Shown one piece after another: positions 24,190 to 34,785 of a stretch of 64,000 bases of DNA (the first letter of the stretch is position 1; every line of letters begins with the position of its first letter). The notes under the pieces were generated by a model that did no database searches, was not told the origin of the DNA, and saw only the letters and a list, made by a program, of their open reading frames with translations. Origin of the DNA: Druceiella hillmani (taxonomy: Eukaryota > Arthropoda > Insecta > Lepidoptera > Hepialidae); NCBI GenBank assembly GCA_039881145.1, contig JAYKKI010000006.1, forward strand, positions 6,456,501 to 6,520,500, given 5' to 3'. The position numbers and the translations under genes are program-made.

Positions 24190-24450
24190 TATATCATTAG
24201 ATACGTATGATATCGGCAAACGACCCACTGTATTTAATAATTATACCTATAGCGGACAATTTTATATTGTCACGATGTATCTTTGCTGTCACGAGCATCC
24301 TGATGGATGATCGAGTCTGTTAGCAAAGAGGGCTTTACTTAAGATGAATTTGTAGATTGCTTTGACAAAATGAATTTGTACGCAGCATTTGCCATGTTGA
24401 TATTGTGTGCATAAAATGAAATGAGTATTTAATGTCAATATATTGACAGA
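24190..24450. other. Conserved block of unknown role, U3 copy
   Basis: Matches U1 7460-7735 and U2 16855-17110: GTCACGATGTATCTTTGCTG, GTTAGCAAAGAGGGCTTTA and the palindrome GTCAATATATTGAC. Confidence 0.35.
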
Positions 24451-24744
24451 TTCTCTTAACAGAAAGATGAAATCACAGCGCTAATTTTATGTTTAAAAAA
24501 TAGTGAAGATTTATATCCGTGGACCATGATTTTATTTGTTCTTTGCCTACGCTAAATTCCCATAAAACGGCTTAATTCCTGATTACAATATATCACATTA
24601 CACATTTGCAGGATACGGTATGAAAGGTGACCATTATTTGCAAGATTGAATTGGCTTCTCCGCTTACTACACTGACGACATCCATTTTATATTTAATATT
24701 TTTAATATACTGATATTATTTAGTTATATTATATCATCCAACTA

Positions 24745-25040
24745 AATTAAATTGTGATAATTCCAATTATGACTTCTGCTGTGGAAACCTGAATTTTAAC
24801 CCAAAGGATAATAATTTGTTTTACACAGTTAAAACAAATTATTATCCTTTGGGTTAAAAAAAGGTTAAAAATTGGAAAATCTTTACACCGGATTATGGCA
24901 ATAATATTTGAATAACTAAGAACAACCTGGAGATATAGAGACTCTTCGAAAATATTAGCCTCATTAATGAAATAAAGAATCACACATTTGAACGGGCAGG
25001 ATATGCTGAAAAAATAGATCAAAATAGAATCTGTTATAAA
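24745..25040 (+). pseudogene. Retrotransposon C-terminal tail, U3 copy
   Basis: The plus-strand reading gives VIIPIMTSAVET followed by a stop and ILTQR (24755-24815), matching VIILIVTYGGEIWVL of U1. From about 24905, KNNLEI, then a stop, then RLFENISLINEIK leads to ERAGYAEKIDQNRI. The latter corresponds to the usual RLRWAGHV.RMD.NR motif better than the U1 copy does. Between the two parts the reading frame is disrupted by the hairpin at 24794. Together U1 and U3 make the assignment to a non-LTR reverse-transcriptase C-terminus firm. Confidence 0.7.
24794..24859. other. Perfect 30-bp hairpin private to U3
   Basis: Arms 24794-24823 and 24830-24859 are exact reverse complements around the 6-nt loop CACAGT. 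The left arm contains TTAACCCAAAGGATAATAAT. The matching place in U1 (8120-8160) has the left-arm sequence only, in diverged form. Its length and perfection are in the range of microRNA or endo-siRNA hairpin stems, but nothing here shows transcription. Confidence 0.85.
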
Positions 25041-26096
25041 CTTTATCAAGGAATTTGATTCTGGAGTTAAGAGAACATAGTATGTATATGCCATACACGT
25101 ATAATGCATTTTAATATATCTAGCTATCGTTTCCAGTATTTAATATATGTACAGTGAAAGTATAAACACATAATGAAAACTAATTGAAAATTTATGAATA
25201 CCCCTTTATTCGTGATTTTATTAAAATATTTCTTGAATCCAAATATCTGAAATTAAATGATTTTTTCACAAAGATATTGAATATTGGTTCTGAACATATT
25301 GAACAAATAAAACTGTAGATTGGTTAGGAAGATTAAGGAGACGAATAAAAATCAAGTTCATTTTGCGTATTTACATCGGCAATAATATTAAGATCATTTT
25401 TCAAGAATATTTGTGCAAAATTCCTACAGTACGTACAGCTGTAAAAGATAATACTAACAATTTTAAAAATTATTTATGTTCGGTAAACCGAATTCAATAA
25501 AATACTTAGGGTAGAATTAACTTTAAAAAATATATTAGTTTTCCAAATTTTTTAACTATTCTATTAACTGATAAAATTATGAAATTATTTTATTAAAATC
25601 TGCAGATATTAATCTAAATTTTTCTAATATTTAAAATTTATAGCTAACACTTAAAATTAAAAGAATATTGTATGTTTCTTTCAAAGAAATGGTAATAAAG
25701 AAACAGCGCCAAAAAGTTAAATATTATATCTTTTTAAAAAAAATATTGTGGTAACCACAAAAAAATCTAAAATATGATAAGGTGGCAATGTTTGAAAAAT
25801 ATCCCAAGAAACTATAACGTAACCTATTTTATTTTTACTTTTTTGATTATATTGTCTTTTGTATGATATTAATTCAAGAGCGTATGGAATTTGTTATAAA
25901 TCTTGAATTAAGCACGATATTATTTTAATTCTAATAATTAAAACTACAGCGAATAATATCAATATTCCTTCAACATATTTCTCACCTTCCTAGGGATAAA
26001 GAATCACCTTCCTAGGGATGAAGAATCAAGGTTGAGATAGAAAATTGGAAAACCTAGTAAAGAAATTCAACTTTAACTGTAATAAAATCATGATTG

Positions 26097-26318
26097 AATA
26101 TATTTGGCATTAATTTAATAGAAATTCATTATTCACAATTAAATGAAACTACGTGATGTAGTATTATTTCTACTTTCTTTAATTTCAGGTGGGATATTAG
26201 CAAAGATCTTTGCTAATATCCCACCTGAAGATGTTGTAATACAACGAAACCTAGGTCGTAGTAAAGAAATTAAAGAAAGTAGAAATAATACTACATCACG
26301 TAGTTTCATTTAATTGTC
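26097..26318. mobile_element. Fold-back element at the U3/U4 junction (copy FB3)
   Basis: A long inverted repeat centred at 26206/26207 (GCTAATATCCCACC and its complement meet at AAAGATCTTT). The left arm lacks about 38 nt that the right arm keeps (TACAACGAAACCTAGGTCG region). The right arm lacks the outermost 60 nt or so. The direct repeat AAAATCATGATTG flanks the element at 26084-26096 and 26319-26331. This is what a 13-bp target duplication at the unit start would look like, but could also be shared unit-end sequence. Confidence 0.7.
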
Positions 26319-26875
26319 AAAATCATGATTGTTTTTTTAATGGCGAAGCATTTTCCATTTGTATAAAAAAAATATAACATTGCGGTTGAGTAATTTCCCA
26401 GTAGTGAGAGTGAAAGCTGGCCTATTGTATTACAAGAGGCTACTGTATCGTTACTCTATCGGGTGAAATCTTCGTTAGTTAACAAATAAAAATTTGCACA
26501 AGTTAGTTACATATTGTAAACAAACGATTATTATCAATCAGTCAATTTCAAATTAAAAATGACCAATTCCCATGAAAATGGCATTCTGGAGGCGTCGATT
26601 GGGTAGAAAAAAATATCAAATCCGGAATAATATTCAATACTAAATCGAAGTAGATAAGAATGCTTATGACAATTTTTCTGTCTAATTCTGTTATCTACCA
26701 CGAGATATTGGTTCATATTTGTCGTTCATAATGGATGCTTAGATTGAAAACATTGGAACAGCGAAAAATTCTTAGACTGGGACCCTCAAAGAATTAAGTT
26801 CGTCCTTATTTCATTTATCTTTACAAATTGCCCTCCTATCTATCTACCTGCCTGTAATATCTTTAAAAATTACCC

Positions 26876-27030
26876 AACTGAAGATGTCATACAACGAAAC
26901 CTAGGTCTTGGTAAAGAATTTAAATAAAGTAGAAATAATACTACATCACGTAGTTTTATTTAGTTGTGAAAAATTAAATTGAAATGAATTTCTACAAAAT
27001 TAACGCCAAATACATATATTCAATATAAGA
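26876..27030 (+). mobile_element. Fold-back family single arm nested in the hAT element (copy FB4)
   Basis: CCAACTGAAGATGTCATACA through CGAAACCTAGGTCTTGG and ACATCACGTAGTTTTATTTA to TTAACGCCAAATACATATAT. One arm only, in plus orientation. It sits between the hAT left end and the end of its transposase, so it arrived after the hAT element, or the hAT element carried it. Confidence 0.65.
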
Positions 27031-27654
27031 TATATGTACTACGATAATATATTTTAGAATTATTTTTTATATACACTCATAAAAGAAAATACTTAACAAA
27101 AATTAATTTTTTTTGAAAATTTTTTTGAAAACTTGTCAATTATTCCATCAAATATATTCAATTGGGAATATTGCAAAATTATGCTACTTTCTTTTTTCTA
27201 TAAAATTCCTTAAATACATTTTTATCAATTTTAATTTTGAGAACGATCGTTCGGCACTAGCGATATTGACGGGACTTCTCAAAAATAACATCAAAGCGGT
27301 ACGTACTTTAAGGAAGCTTAAAACCACAAAATTATTTTTTATAATTAATAAATCTGCGAGTTCCTTTCTTGAGGTAAATTTTTCGATATCATGTCTAAAA
27401 GTTTGTCAAAAAGCAGAGAATTTATTTTGTGAATGTAATAGAAATATCTTTTTTATACAAATCGACAACCTCTGTAGAAATGTCTAACAAGTTTGAGTCA
27501 TTTAAATTTTTCAAGGATATAGGACGTAAAAACTAAAATTGAACATGTCAACGAAACGAAATGTCAACTGATTTATCATGATGTCTAATACACGGTAAAA
27601 TACGTTCACCGAAAAAAACTTTCATGAGCTTGGAAATGTTCATCTTCGCAAATT

Positions 27655-27870
27655 TCATCGAAATAGCATTTCACCTTCCTTTGGCGTTTTAGAAAACTCG
27701 GCAGTAATGCTCCATTTTTTTGCTAACGATTTTAAGTAGTCCAATTTATAACAATATTTTTTAATATCATCAAAACAGATTTCTGAACGCTTTGATGCTT
27801 GAGACAGATCTGTTGTTTTAGACTGAAGTGCTACGTCGTACCAGCAATATAATAAATTCAGAGTGTTCAA
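27655..27870 (-). pseudogene. hAT transposase fragment (middle part)
   Basis: A 71-codon frame, MNTLNLLYCWYDVALQSKTT through LAKKWSITAEF, fits the part of ZMYM1-like transposases between the PTRW-like segment and the C-terminal dimerisation region. In that region family members read W.D.L..IN..SK.LQSK..D. It ends at a stop near 27655, after which the family's KKKMF.. sequence would follow. It is one of several fragments in different frames of the same element. Confidence 0.75.
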
Positions 27871-28007
27871 TCTTTTTCTTTAGTGTTATAGCTTCATTTC
27901 GCTCATCTGCTTTGGAACTTAATATAATAGTTTTATTAGCGCTTTATGAAGTTCAACAAACCGGGCTTCCAAAGCAAAAATAGCATCATGTCGTTCTGGC
28001 CACCGTG

Positions 28008-28250
28008 TCAGATTAAATTTTTTAATGATTCATCTTGTGCACTAGAAGTAAAACTTGATAAAATATTCCACCTTTTAAAGTTGTGACCAAAAAATATATA
28101 AAGTTGTTGAATGGTTTCAAAAAACTTTTCCATCTGTAACACATATTTATTAACTATTAGATTTAAATTCTGAGCAGTACAATATACATACACTGCATTT
28201 GGCTCAATATTTTTGATAAGTTTTTGAACTCCTCGTAAATACCTTTTCAC
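28008..28250 (-). pseudogene. hAT transposase fragment (RNase H-like core, N-terminal side)
   Basis: An 80-codon frame in which GVQKLIKNIEPNAVYVYC is followed by TAQNLNLIVN and, further on, FFGHNFKRWNILSSFT. This is the classical ZMYM1/DUF4371-type segment (usual form HC.AH.LNLV and FF..S.KRW.IL). The frame ends SLKNLI and a stop, caused by loss of one base in an A run near 28015. The next frame continues with LTRWPERHDAIF. Upstream, to about 28400, a readable stretch (KGSFLGLHAVMNQTA) is less typical. Confidence 0.8.
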
Positions 28251-29079
28251 GACATTTGCAAGGGGAATGTTTTTTTATTTATAAATTTCATAATCTGATT
28301 CAACATAACTAAGGCAGTCTGATTCATTACTGCATGCAAACCTAAAAATGACCCTTTGATAACGAAAGATTTTGATGCTCCATTGTCATCATTTTTAATT
28401 ACACACTAACGATAGAGTTCAAATAGTTGATTTATTTTTGACCGATTTCGAATTGCATTAAACGTAGTTGAATGAAATTACGTATCTACTATTGCTTTTA
28501 TTAATATGGATTCAACTTTTTATGAAAGAAGAGCAATAAGCTCATTTTGTATTTTTGGATTCCACCTTTATGCTGTATATTAGTTATGCTGTATCCTGGC
28601 TTCTAATCAGAGATGGTACTCTTTTACGAATGTGTTCATGTATTTGATAATGTAGTTTAATAATAGTTTAACTTTTTGTAATAGTAGATACTTTATGTTT
28701 TCGAGCATCACAAATAATAAAATTGATGAAGAACTGAATTGAGCTTAGATATCTTAAAATAGCTTTTTGACAATATCAAACAAAGGGCCGGATCCTCTCG
28801 GACCCGAGGCCCCTGGCATTTTGCCAGCCTTGCCAACCCTATTGTTTTGCCACTGCATGGAATGTTCTTTCCTAAAAATCTCAAGTGACCAGGACCTATA
28901 TTTTAGGGGGGATGCTGATATGTTAGTTATTCAGTTTTTCCTTTTATATTTCATAGATTAGACATGAAAACTGTTGAAATCGATATTTTGGATTCGATTT
29001 TTTTGTCATCAATGGGTTACTACGTATTATGCGGTATCATTGGTGCGTTAGTTATGGATACATTTCAATAAAATTGGGA

Positions 29080-29125
29080 ATTATTAAATGACTGCCATAT
29101 ACATACATGGCAGCCATTTAATAAT
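29080..29125. other. Hairpin private to U4
   Basis: Arms 29080-29098 and 29107-29125 pair at 18 of 19 positions around the loop ATACATAC. U1 (652) and U2 (10728) have only the left-arm sequence (ATTATTAAATGG). The right arm is thus an added inverted copy, as at 19205. Confidence 0.8.
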
Positions 29126-29552
29126 AACTGTCCATAAAATATTGTGTGTCTGTATATTTGAAGGCTTCTAAATCCGAAAAGTACATTTTAAGAATTATCT
29201 ATTCTTAACTATTTTTCCTGTCATCATTTAAACTTCGTTAATGAATTTGGATCTTATTTTCACTATTTGAAAGTTCAGTGTCCAACTTAAATTCAGGTCT
29301 AATTTCAACTCAAATCATAATATAATAAAATGTTATTAAAGTTCGACGGGAACAAGAATTTTTATGTGACGTAATTAAGAATATATTACTGGTGTTTTAT
29401 AATGTAAGAAAATATTTTATGCGAAACTAATGAGCAGTCGATTCGTTTAAGCGTAATGTTGTAGGTAATTACATAGAATAGTATTTGTCTTCCTCAACTC
29501 GTACTATAAATTCAGACGAAATGGTGAATTTAATATTAGGAGCGTCAACATC

Positions 29553-29780
29553 ACGTAAGGATTATTACATGTACATTTATTTAGCTTCCAAATATTCGAA
29601 TGAATATTACGGCCTAAAAAAATGCACTACAGCAAACCTATTCGGCCAAGAAACTTTTTTATTACTTCGGAAACGAACTGGCGGCGTTAACTGTAACAGA
29701 CTATACCCACTAAAGATCATGCAATGGTTATTACATGCAAATTCTGTAGCTTCTAAATATTCGAATGAACGGAGCATAGG
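29553..29780 (+). repeat. Reduced doublet region, U4
   Basis: The first copy is reduced to its end (ATTATTACATGTACATTTAT to ATTCGAATGAATATTACGGC). The second copy is complete and includes CTGGCGGCGTTAACTGTAAC and GCAATGGTTATTACATGC. Confidence 0.65.
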
Positions 29781-31439
29781 GTAAATAGTAGTAACTAGAG
29801 TAGTAAAATAATTTTTAATGTAATATTTTTTTAATGAGTTTTTACGTTCGAGCGAACGATATTGGAGTACATAGAGGTTCCATACATTTAATGAGCTTAA
29901 TATGGACACGGTCGGGAATTTAAATTTGGGCTGTGTGAAATGGTAAATAATTAGTGAAGTGGAACTTTTTTGTTGTTGACAGATGAATAATTGAGGAATA
30001 ATTTTATAACTGTTAAATGACATTTAATACTATCTGTAGCTTTAGTTATATATATAACTAGCTTTGTTGGTTAAACATGTTGGTACCGCGTAAATATACG
30101 TAAAATGATACGATAAATGGTTACTTTTATAACTGGTGACCTATCAATAACAAGTATATGGTGTCAAAAGAACTTTTATAGCTTAATATATTTACTTATC
30201 AACAGTGAAATTTAACTAAAAACATAAGTTTTCACAATAAACATCTATGAATATGATAATAATTGTAATACGACATTGAAAAATAACATATTTAGTTATT
30301 TTAAAACGCCTTTTATGTATTACTAATGGCCATAAGTGTAGGTACGTCATTGCGAACGTTTGCTTTAGTTTTGACAGTGTGTTAAATTTTTCATACCTGG
30401 ATATAATTTTTTCTAGTACGTGTGTGCATTGCTACTTTGTTTTTTTTAGATCATAGCATTATTATATGTAATATATCTTGTAATATTAGAATGTGCGTTA
30501 TATACATGCAAAATTTAATGCAATCCGTGTGATTGTTTGAACGTGAAAGAAAGACAAACATACATATTGATAAACAATGTTTCACTTTTATTATACCCGT
30601 GGAGATTGATGGCAATATTTTTTTTGAAGAGTGAATAGCATTATGCATAGTATCATGCACAGAAGAGTGAATAGTATTTCGTGTAAACACTTTTATTGAT
30701 AACATGTATTTATGGCTATTTTATATGTATCACGTAGAAATGAATTATGTGAAATTATTAAGTAGCATTATTTCAAGAAACGTCCCTAATTATGTTTCAG
30801 CCCGTTATTTTTGCAGTGTAATTGTTTTAATTAATGAACTGGACTATACGGCTGTGATGTACTCTATTTTACTCAACGTTTTAGTTATGGCTTGTGAAAC
30901 AAGCTGAGATTATCGCAAACTTATTAGTCCCATTGTGTAGCCTACGGAGAGGACATTGTCAATTTTTAAACCTATATTTTGACTTTTACCATCTTTTTAT
31001 TCCGTCTAGGGTATTTTCTAGTTGATGGAGTTTTTTATTTTTTCCTCTATAGCAAATTTTAATGTTTGTTAATAAGATTGATTAATTTATATTGTAAAAT
31101 AGGTATAATTAAAATTAATATGTATGTGTAGATTATATTGTCATTTCTGTTGCCATTAATAAGCATGTTGTAGAGGAAAGCATTTGCCAAATTATATATT
31201 TAAGGAGATTACAATGGGTTGGCAAACAAATATGGATCATTTTTAAAGAAAAAAAAATCTAACACTATGTCTCATCAGTTCATTGCAATTAATCATAAGT
31301 GAGGTATTCACCGTCACTATGATTCATTGCAATGAACTATTTGGCTAAGAATAGCCAGTGATTACGCATCTCCGTTTATTTAAGAATAGCCAGCATCATA
31401 GTGGAAACTCGCAGGTTTTACATTTAAAAACTTGTTAGT

Positions 31440-32245
31440 GAATCGGATGGCACCATGTCTGGTAAATAAGAGGGACGTAGAATAATTTCCCATCCTAAAT
31501 CAAATAATTTATTTAAATAATTAAATGACTTAATAATCTGTTAATCCTTAATATTTAACATTAAATAATCATTAATATTTAATCGAGTATTTCTTGCAAT
31601 GTGCGGGTGGGCATCATTATTCAGAAAGAAAATTTTGTCGCGATGTGGATGATTACGACAGAGTTCAATTTCTGAATTTCAAATCTGATTGCAGTATACT
31701 GTTGTAGTAGACGCTTTACTAGAAGATATCATCCAATATATGATTTGATGAACATCCCATACAAAATTATCTTCGTCATGGGTTTCATTTGTTGGCATTG
31801 GTTTGTTCATTTCCTTTTATCTGGCGATTACGGGAATGATTCACACACACAATCGATTTTAATTACATGGAATGGTATTAGTCTTTCTCAACTCGTGATA
31901 GGTAGTTCAACTATTTGAAATTATGCCAAAAAAATTGTATATATATTTCTGAACGAGGATCGAGTTGACTTTGATTCAATTCATAGGGTATCCAAACATT
32001 AGTTTTATAGACTTCGCTCAAATCGTGTGAATATTTTTTTACTGTACCGTGAGATCATTTAAGTTTAGTAACCAAAAGTTTGGACATTTTTTCAATTAAT
32101 GATTTTAATTCGACGTTATTTATATTAACCCTTCTGCGTTGTGGGGCTGACCTCTAACCGACACTCTGAAATCTTTGGAACCATCATCTCGCAGTAGCTT
32201 CGGTGACAGCATGGGGAGAAATTCTTTAACATATGCTGCGTATGG
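31440..32245 (-). mobile_element. Dead mariner-family transposon (transposase relic)
   Basis: Minus-strand motifs in transposase order: WFQRFQSVG (about 32184-32160, the DNA-binding region), ELKSLIEK and SHGTV further down, WIPYELNQSQL (near 31995-31963), VYCNQI, and FLNNDAHPHIARNTRLN (about 31640-31590, usual form FL.DNARPH). Then comes LGWEIILRPSYLPDMVPSD (31500-31445, usual PYSPDLAPSD, carrying the third catalytic Asp). The second Asp context reads NNDAHPH. Several stops and frameshifts break it. About 75 bp of TTAAATATTAA-like sequence (31508-31580) splits the catalytic region. Terminal inverted repeats were not identified. It ends the U array. Confidence 0.8.
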
Positions 32246-33539
32246 CCTCTTCTGCAGAATGACCAAATTCAAATTAAATAATCAAACAGCGGTGTATATG
32301 AACTTTAAGGTATTCCATATATTCGGTCACTATTGATTAGAAAATATCGAGAAATATATATCGATAAATGAAGCTGAAGAATGCTTTTTGGAGTTTTTAA
32401 AAATTGTAAAATATTTTGAAAAATGTTCATTCTTTATTAGCTTCTGTAATAAAATATATGAAAATAATACGTGCAATTAATTTTTACTCTTGTGGCTAGC
32501 AGAATTGTGAAAATCGTTCACAGTATGGGTCTCTAATAAATGTATCCTTTCATGTTTTTTTGCACTAACGTTTTGTCAGACTATCGCTATTTTAAAGTCA
32601 TTTGTTAGAACCTATATCAATCCACTTCGAGTAATATTCTGTACAATTCCTTTGCATTTATTCGCACAAATAACGCTTACTCCTACATTTTCATAATGTA
32701 TGGTGTTTTTATGAGCAGATTTATATAAATACGACTATTTATAAGGGTCAGTGCTAACTTGAACATTATATATAATTATAAATTTGTTTTTAAATTGTCC
32801 TTTTATTTTATTTCAAAGTTAATTATTGGTTATTCGATATATGATAAATAAATATGCAAAGGAACGTGAAGACTGTATTTATTTAAGTTTGTGTATAAAA
32901 AAGTACGTATGGTTTCTTATATCATTTTTGGTTTTCCGTGTTCCAGAATAAAAAAAACCTGTTAAGCACGAGTAGATTCGCACTAAGAGGGTTCTGTACA
33001 TATTTAGGCATTTATAAATAGTTGAGAGTAGAGTGTATATAATTAAACAATTTACAATTTTGTATTTTTAACGATGTGAATATGTTGCCTAGGATATCTT
33101 ACTCAGACTTCAAAACAAAGTAATAATAAAAAATATACAATTCACAACAGAATTAGAAATCTTTAATTTTTGGGTATCTCTCTTTAGTTGTCATATAATG
33201 ACGCCCATTATTTCGAGATTCAAGACTGTAGTTTGATCAAAGTACCCTATAGTATACGTATGTACGTATGGGACACGTTACAGATCGCAATTCCGAACTA
33301 GTTTTCATGATTATACTTTTTGATTTGCGGTCTGAATAGAAGTGTATTGATCTTTACAATTATTGGTCAAATAGTTTAATTTTAGTAAATAATATTTTAC
33401 AAAAACATTATTTTTTTCATGCTCGGCGATTATTCGCAGCATTCGTTTTGTGTAGAACTTTTTGCTGTCTCTGTCTGCCCGCTGATGTTTCTTACTTTTT
33501 CATTTTTAATTTTTTTTACAATTTTGTATGTGATAGACA
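32246..33539. other. Spacer between the U and B families, nothing recognised
   Basis: AT-rich DNA that I cannot match to either unit family. Small features only: CGTATGTACGTATG near 33256 and several weak short frames. It belongs to neither array by landmark comparison, so it may represent single-copy flanking DNA. Confidence 0.5.
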
Positions 33540-33794
33540 ATACAAAATGTGTTTACCAATGATTTCTGTCTATTTGTCTGTTTATTTGTAAAATCAGCAC
33601 GCAAAACTGCTAAACCGACTTAAGCCAAGCTTTCATAGAATTCTGTAATGGACTTTTTATCTAACCATTTAACTGTTTGAATGTTTGCTGAAACATCATG
33701 TAAAATCTACTAGACTGATTCGAATTAAACTTTTATTTAGATTAAAATATCACCTGTTGTTTCGAAGAAATATTTATTAAGAAATTTAAAATCC

Positions 33795-34010
33795 AATTAT
33801 TAGCAATCGTAAAGTATGAACAGAGCACGAATTAGTACTCTCAGAGTGAGAATAAGAGTATAACTTTAAGTACTTATTAGTACTCGTAGAGTAATAACAG
33901 AATACGAGCTTATGCACCTAATAGCGATCTCAAAGTACAAACAGAGTATGAACTTAAGCATGTATTAGTGCTCACAGAGTAAGAACAGAATATGAGCTCA
34001 TGCACTTTAT
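33795..34010 (+). repeat. Degenerate ~44-bp minisatellite, B1
   Basis: About five diverged copies built on AAGYACTTATTAGYACTCT plus AGAGTAAGAACAGAGTATGA. Homologous arrays lie at 44935 (B2) and 53880 (B3), so the array is older than the B duplication. Confidence 0.75.
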
Positions 34011-34369
34011 GTCTGTGTTTACTGTCTCGTCGCAGCGTTTTATTTACAGTTCAAGCTAAGACTTAAGTGATAAAACTTATAAAGCGTATCAACGAATCTG
34101 AAACTTGAAAATATTTTGCATATCGGCTGTATAAGGAACCTAGATATTTTGAGATTGTTCTATGTGATGATTTTGAACGAAAGAGTTATTTTTATGTCAG
34201 GAAAGTTTGCATTTAAATCGTTTCTAAAGTATTGAAATTATGTTAAGACTGAAAGGTGTAGTATTTCATATTTCTATCCACTTCATTTTGGTGAACATTC
34301 GCGACGTATTTTACACGTAGATATATAGATAGTTATCTTCAGACTGTTCTCCCTTTTTAGCTAAAATTT

Positions 34370-34785
34370 GTGTTAGTTTAGAGCTGTCACAATTCATTCT
34401 CTTACAAGTTACGTTCTGTTATAGTGGAGTTCTGACATTGCGCAAGCTGAAATGTCTCTATCTGGTGCCAGTTCAGTTTACTGATATTTTGAGCTATCTC
34501 GAAAGGCATTCCATTTAACGTCTCAATTATCCTGCGGACACAAATAATGCTTAACAAATTCTAATGTCGTACTCGATGTTATTGCGGTCTCGAAATAAGT
34601 GATTACGTACTTACATTGAGTATTCGCTCGCTCCTACCAAGTAAGTAGGTACGCCGTAATTAATTGCATTACATTCAAATATCCTTTGCGTGGCGCAACT
34701 TTACAGGATATTGCGGGGAAATCAAAGTAGAAACATCAGCAAATTACGGCGGTACCAATTTGACTGGTGGCCGATAGAATTAGGT
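34370..34785. other. Conserved B core block, B1 copy
   Basis: About 415 bp kept better than the flanks in all three B copies. It includes GCTGTCACAATTCATTCTC, GATGCCAGTTCAGTTTACTG (GGTGCC in B1), ACTTACANTGAGTATTCGCTCRCT, GTAGGTACGCC, TTACATTCAAATATCCTTTG, CTACAGGATATTG and TTACGGCGGTACCAATTTGA. There is no long open frame. It may be a regulatory or transcribed element, or simply a slow region. Function unknown. Confidence 0.45.

Larger units (their letters stand above)
17738..26096 (+). repeat. Long tandem unit U, copy 3 (U3)
   Basis: It starts in the middle of the first landmark series (CATTCAGTTGTAAATAAAAA), having lost about the first 200 bp of the unit. It keeps the doublet, core block, CT tract, repeat D, the conserved block and the retrotransposon tail. 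Private changes include hairpins at 19205 and 24794, a 41-bp duplication at 19489, a C run at 19287-19297 and a G run near 24044-24053. Confidence 0.85.
26759..28855 (-). mobile_element. Dead hAT transposon, ZMYM1-like transposase, inserted in U4
   Basis: The right terminus ends CCACTG at 28855. Read inward this is CAGTGGCAAAACAATAGGG, a typical hAT start. The left end begins CAGCG at 26759. Flanks CATTGGAA (26751-26758) and CATGGAAT (28856-28863) are a degenerate 8-bp duplication, and U2 has an uninterrupted CATGGAAAGCTCTTTCC there. Minus-strand fragments of the transposase run from about 28400 to 27100. They include NAVYVYCTAQNLNLIVN and FFGHNFKRWNIL (28250-28050), LTRWPERHDAIFALEARF just after a frameshift near 28015, a segment at 27870-27655, and the C-terminal dimerisation motif SPVNIASAERSFSKLKLIK (27280-27200). 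Stops occur in the C-terminal part, for example near 27183. Confidence 0.85.
26319..31440 (+). repeat. Long tandem unit U, copy 4 (U4), interrupted and truncated
   Basis: Starts with AATCATGATTGTTTTTTTAA and follows U1 to about 26758. It is then interrupted by the hAT transposon and resumes at 28856 (CATGGAATGTTCTTTCC). It continues through the doublet region (29553-29780) and the CTTTGAACGTT... series to the GCATCAT-GTGGAAACTCGCAGG phrase near 31395. That phrase corresponds to 13092 in U2. Homology ends near 31440 at the mariner relic, so the core block and everything after it are missing. Confidence 0.8.

Noticed and set aside
24747..25109. 120-codon minus-strand frame
   Set aside because: Antisense to the retrotransposon tail, and it includes the inserted hairpin. 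The sense strand shows the recognisable motifs.
27113..27487. 124-codon plus-strand frame, the longest in the window
   Set aside because: It lies antisense to the C-terminal part of the hAT transposase, whose SAERSFSKLKLIK motif is on the minus strand. It is a shadow.
29485..30023. 99-codon plus and 138-codon minus frames overlapping each other
   Set aside because: They cover the repeated doublet of U4. Sister copies do not keep either frame at that length, and no domain is visible.
33795..34010. Regularly spaced short repeats that could suggest a CRISPR array
   Set aside because: The repeats are degenerate and contiguous, without unique spacers. The host is a eukaryote.
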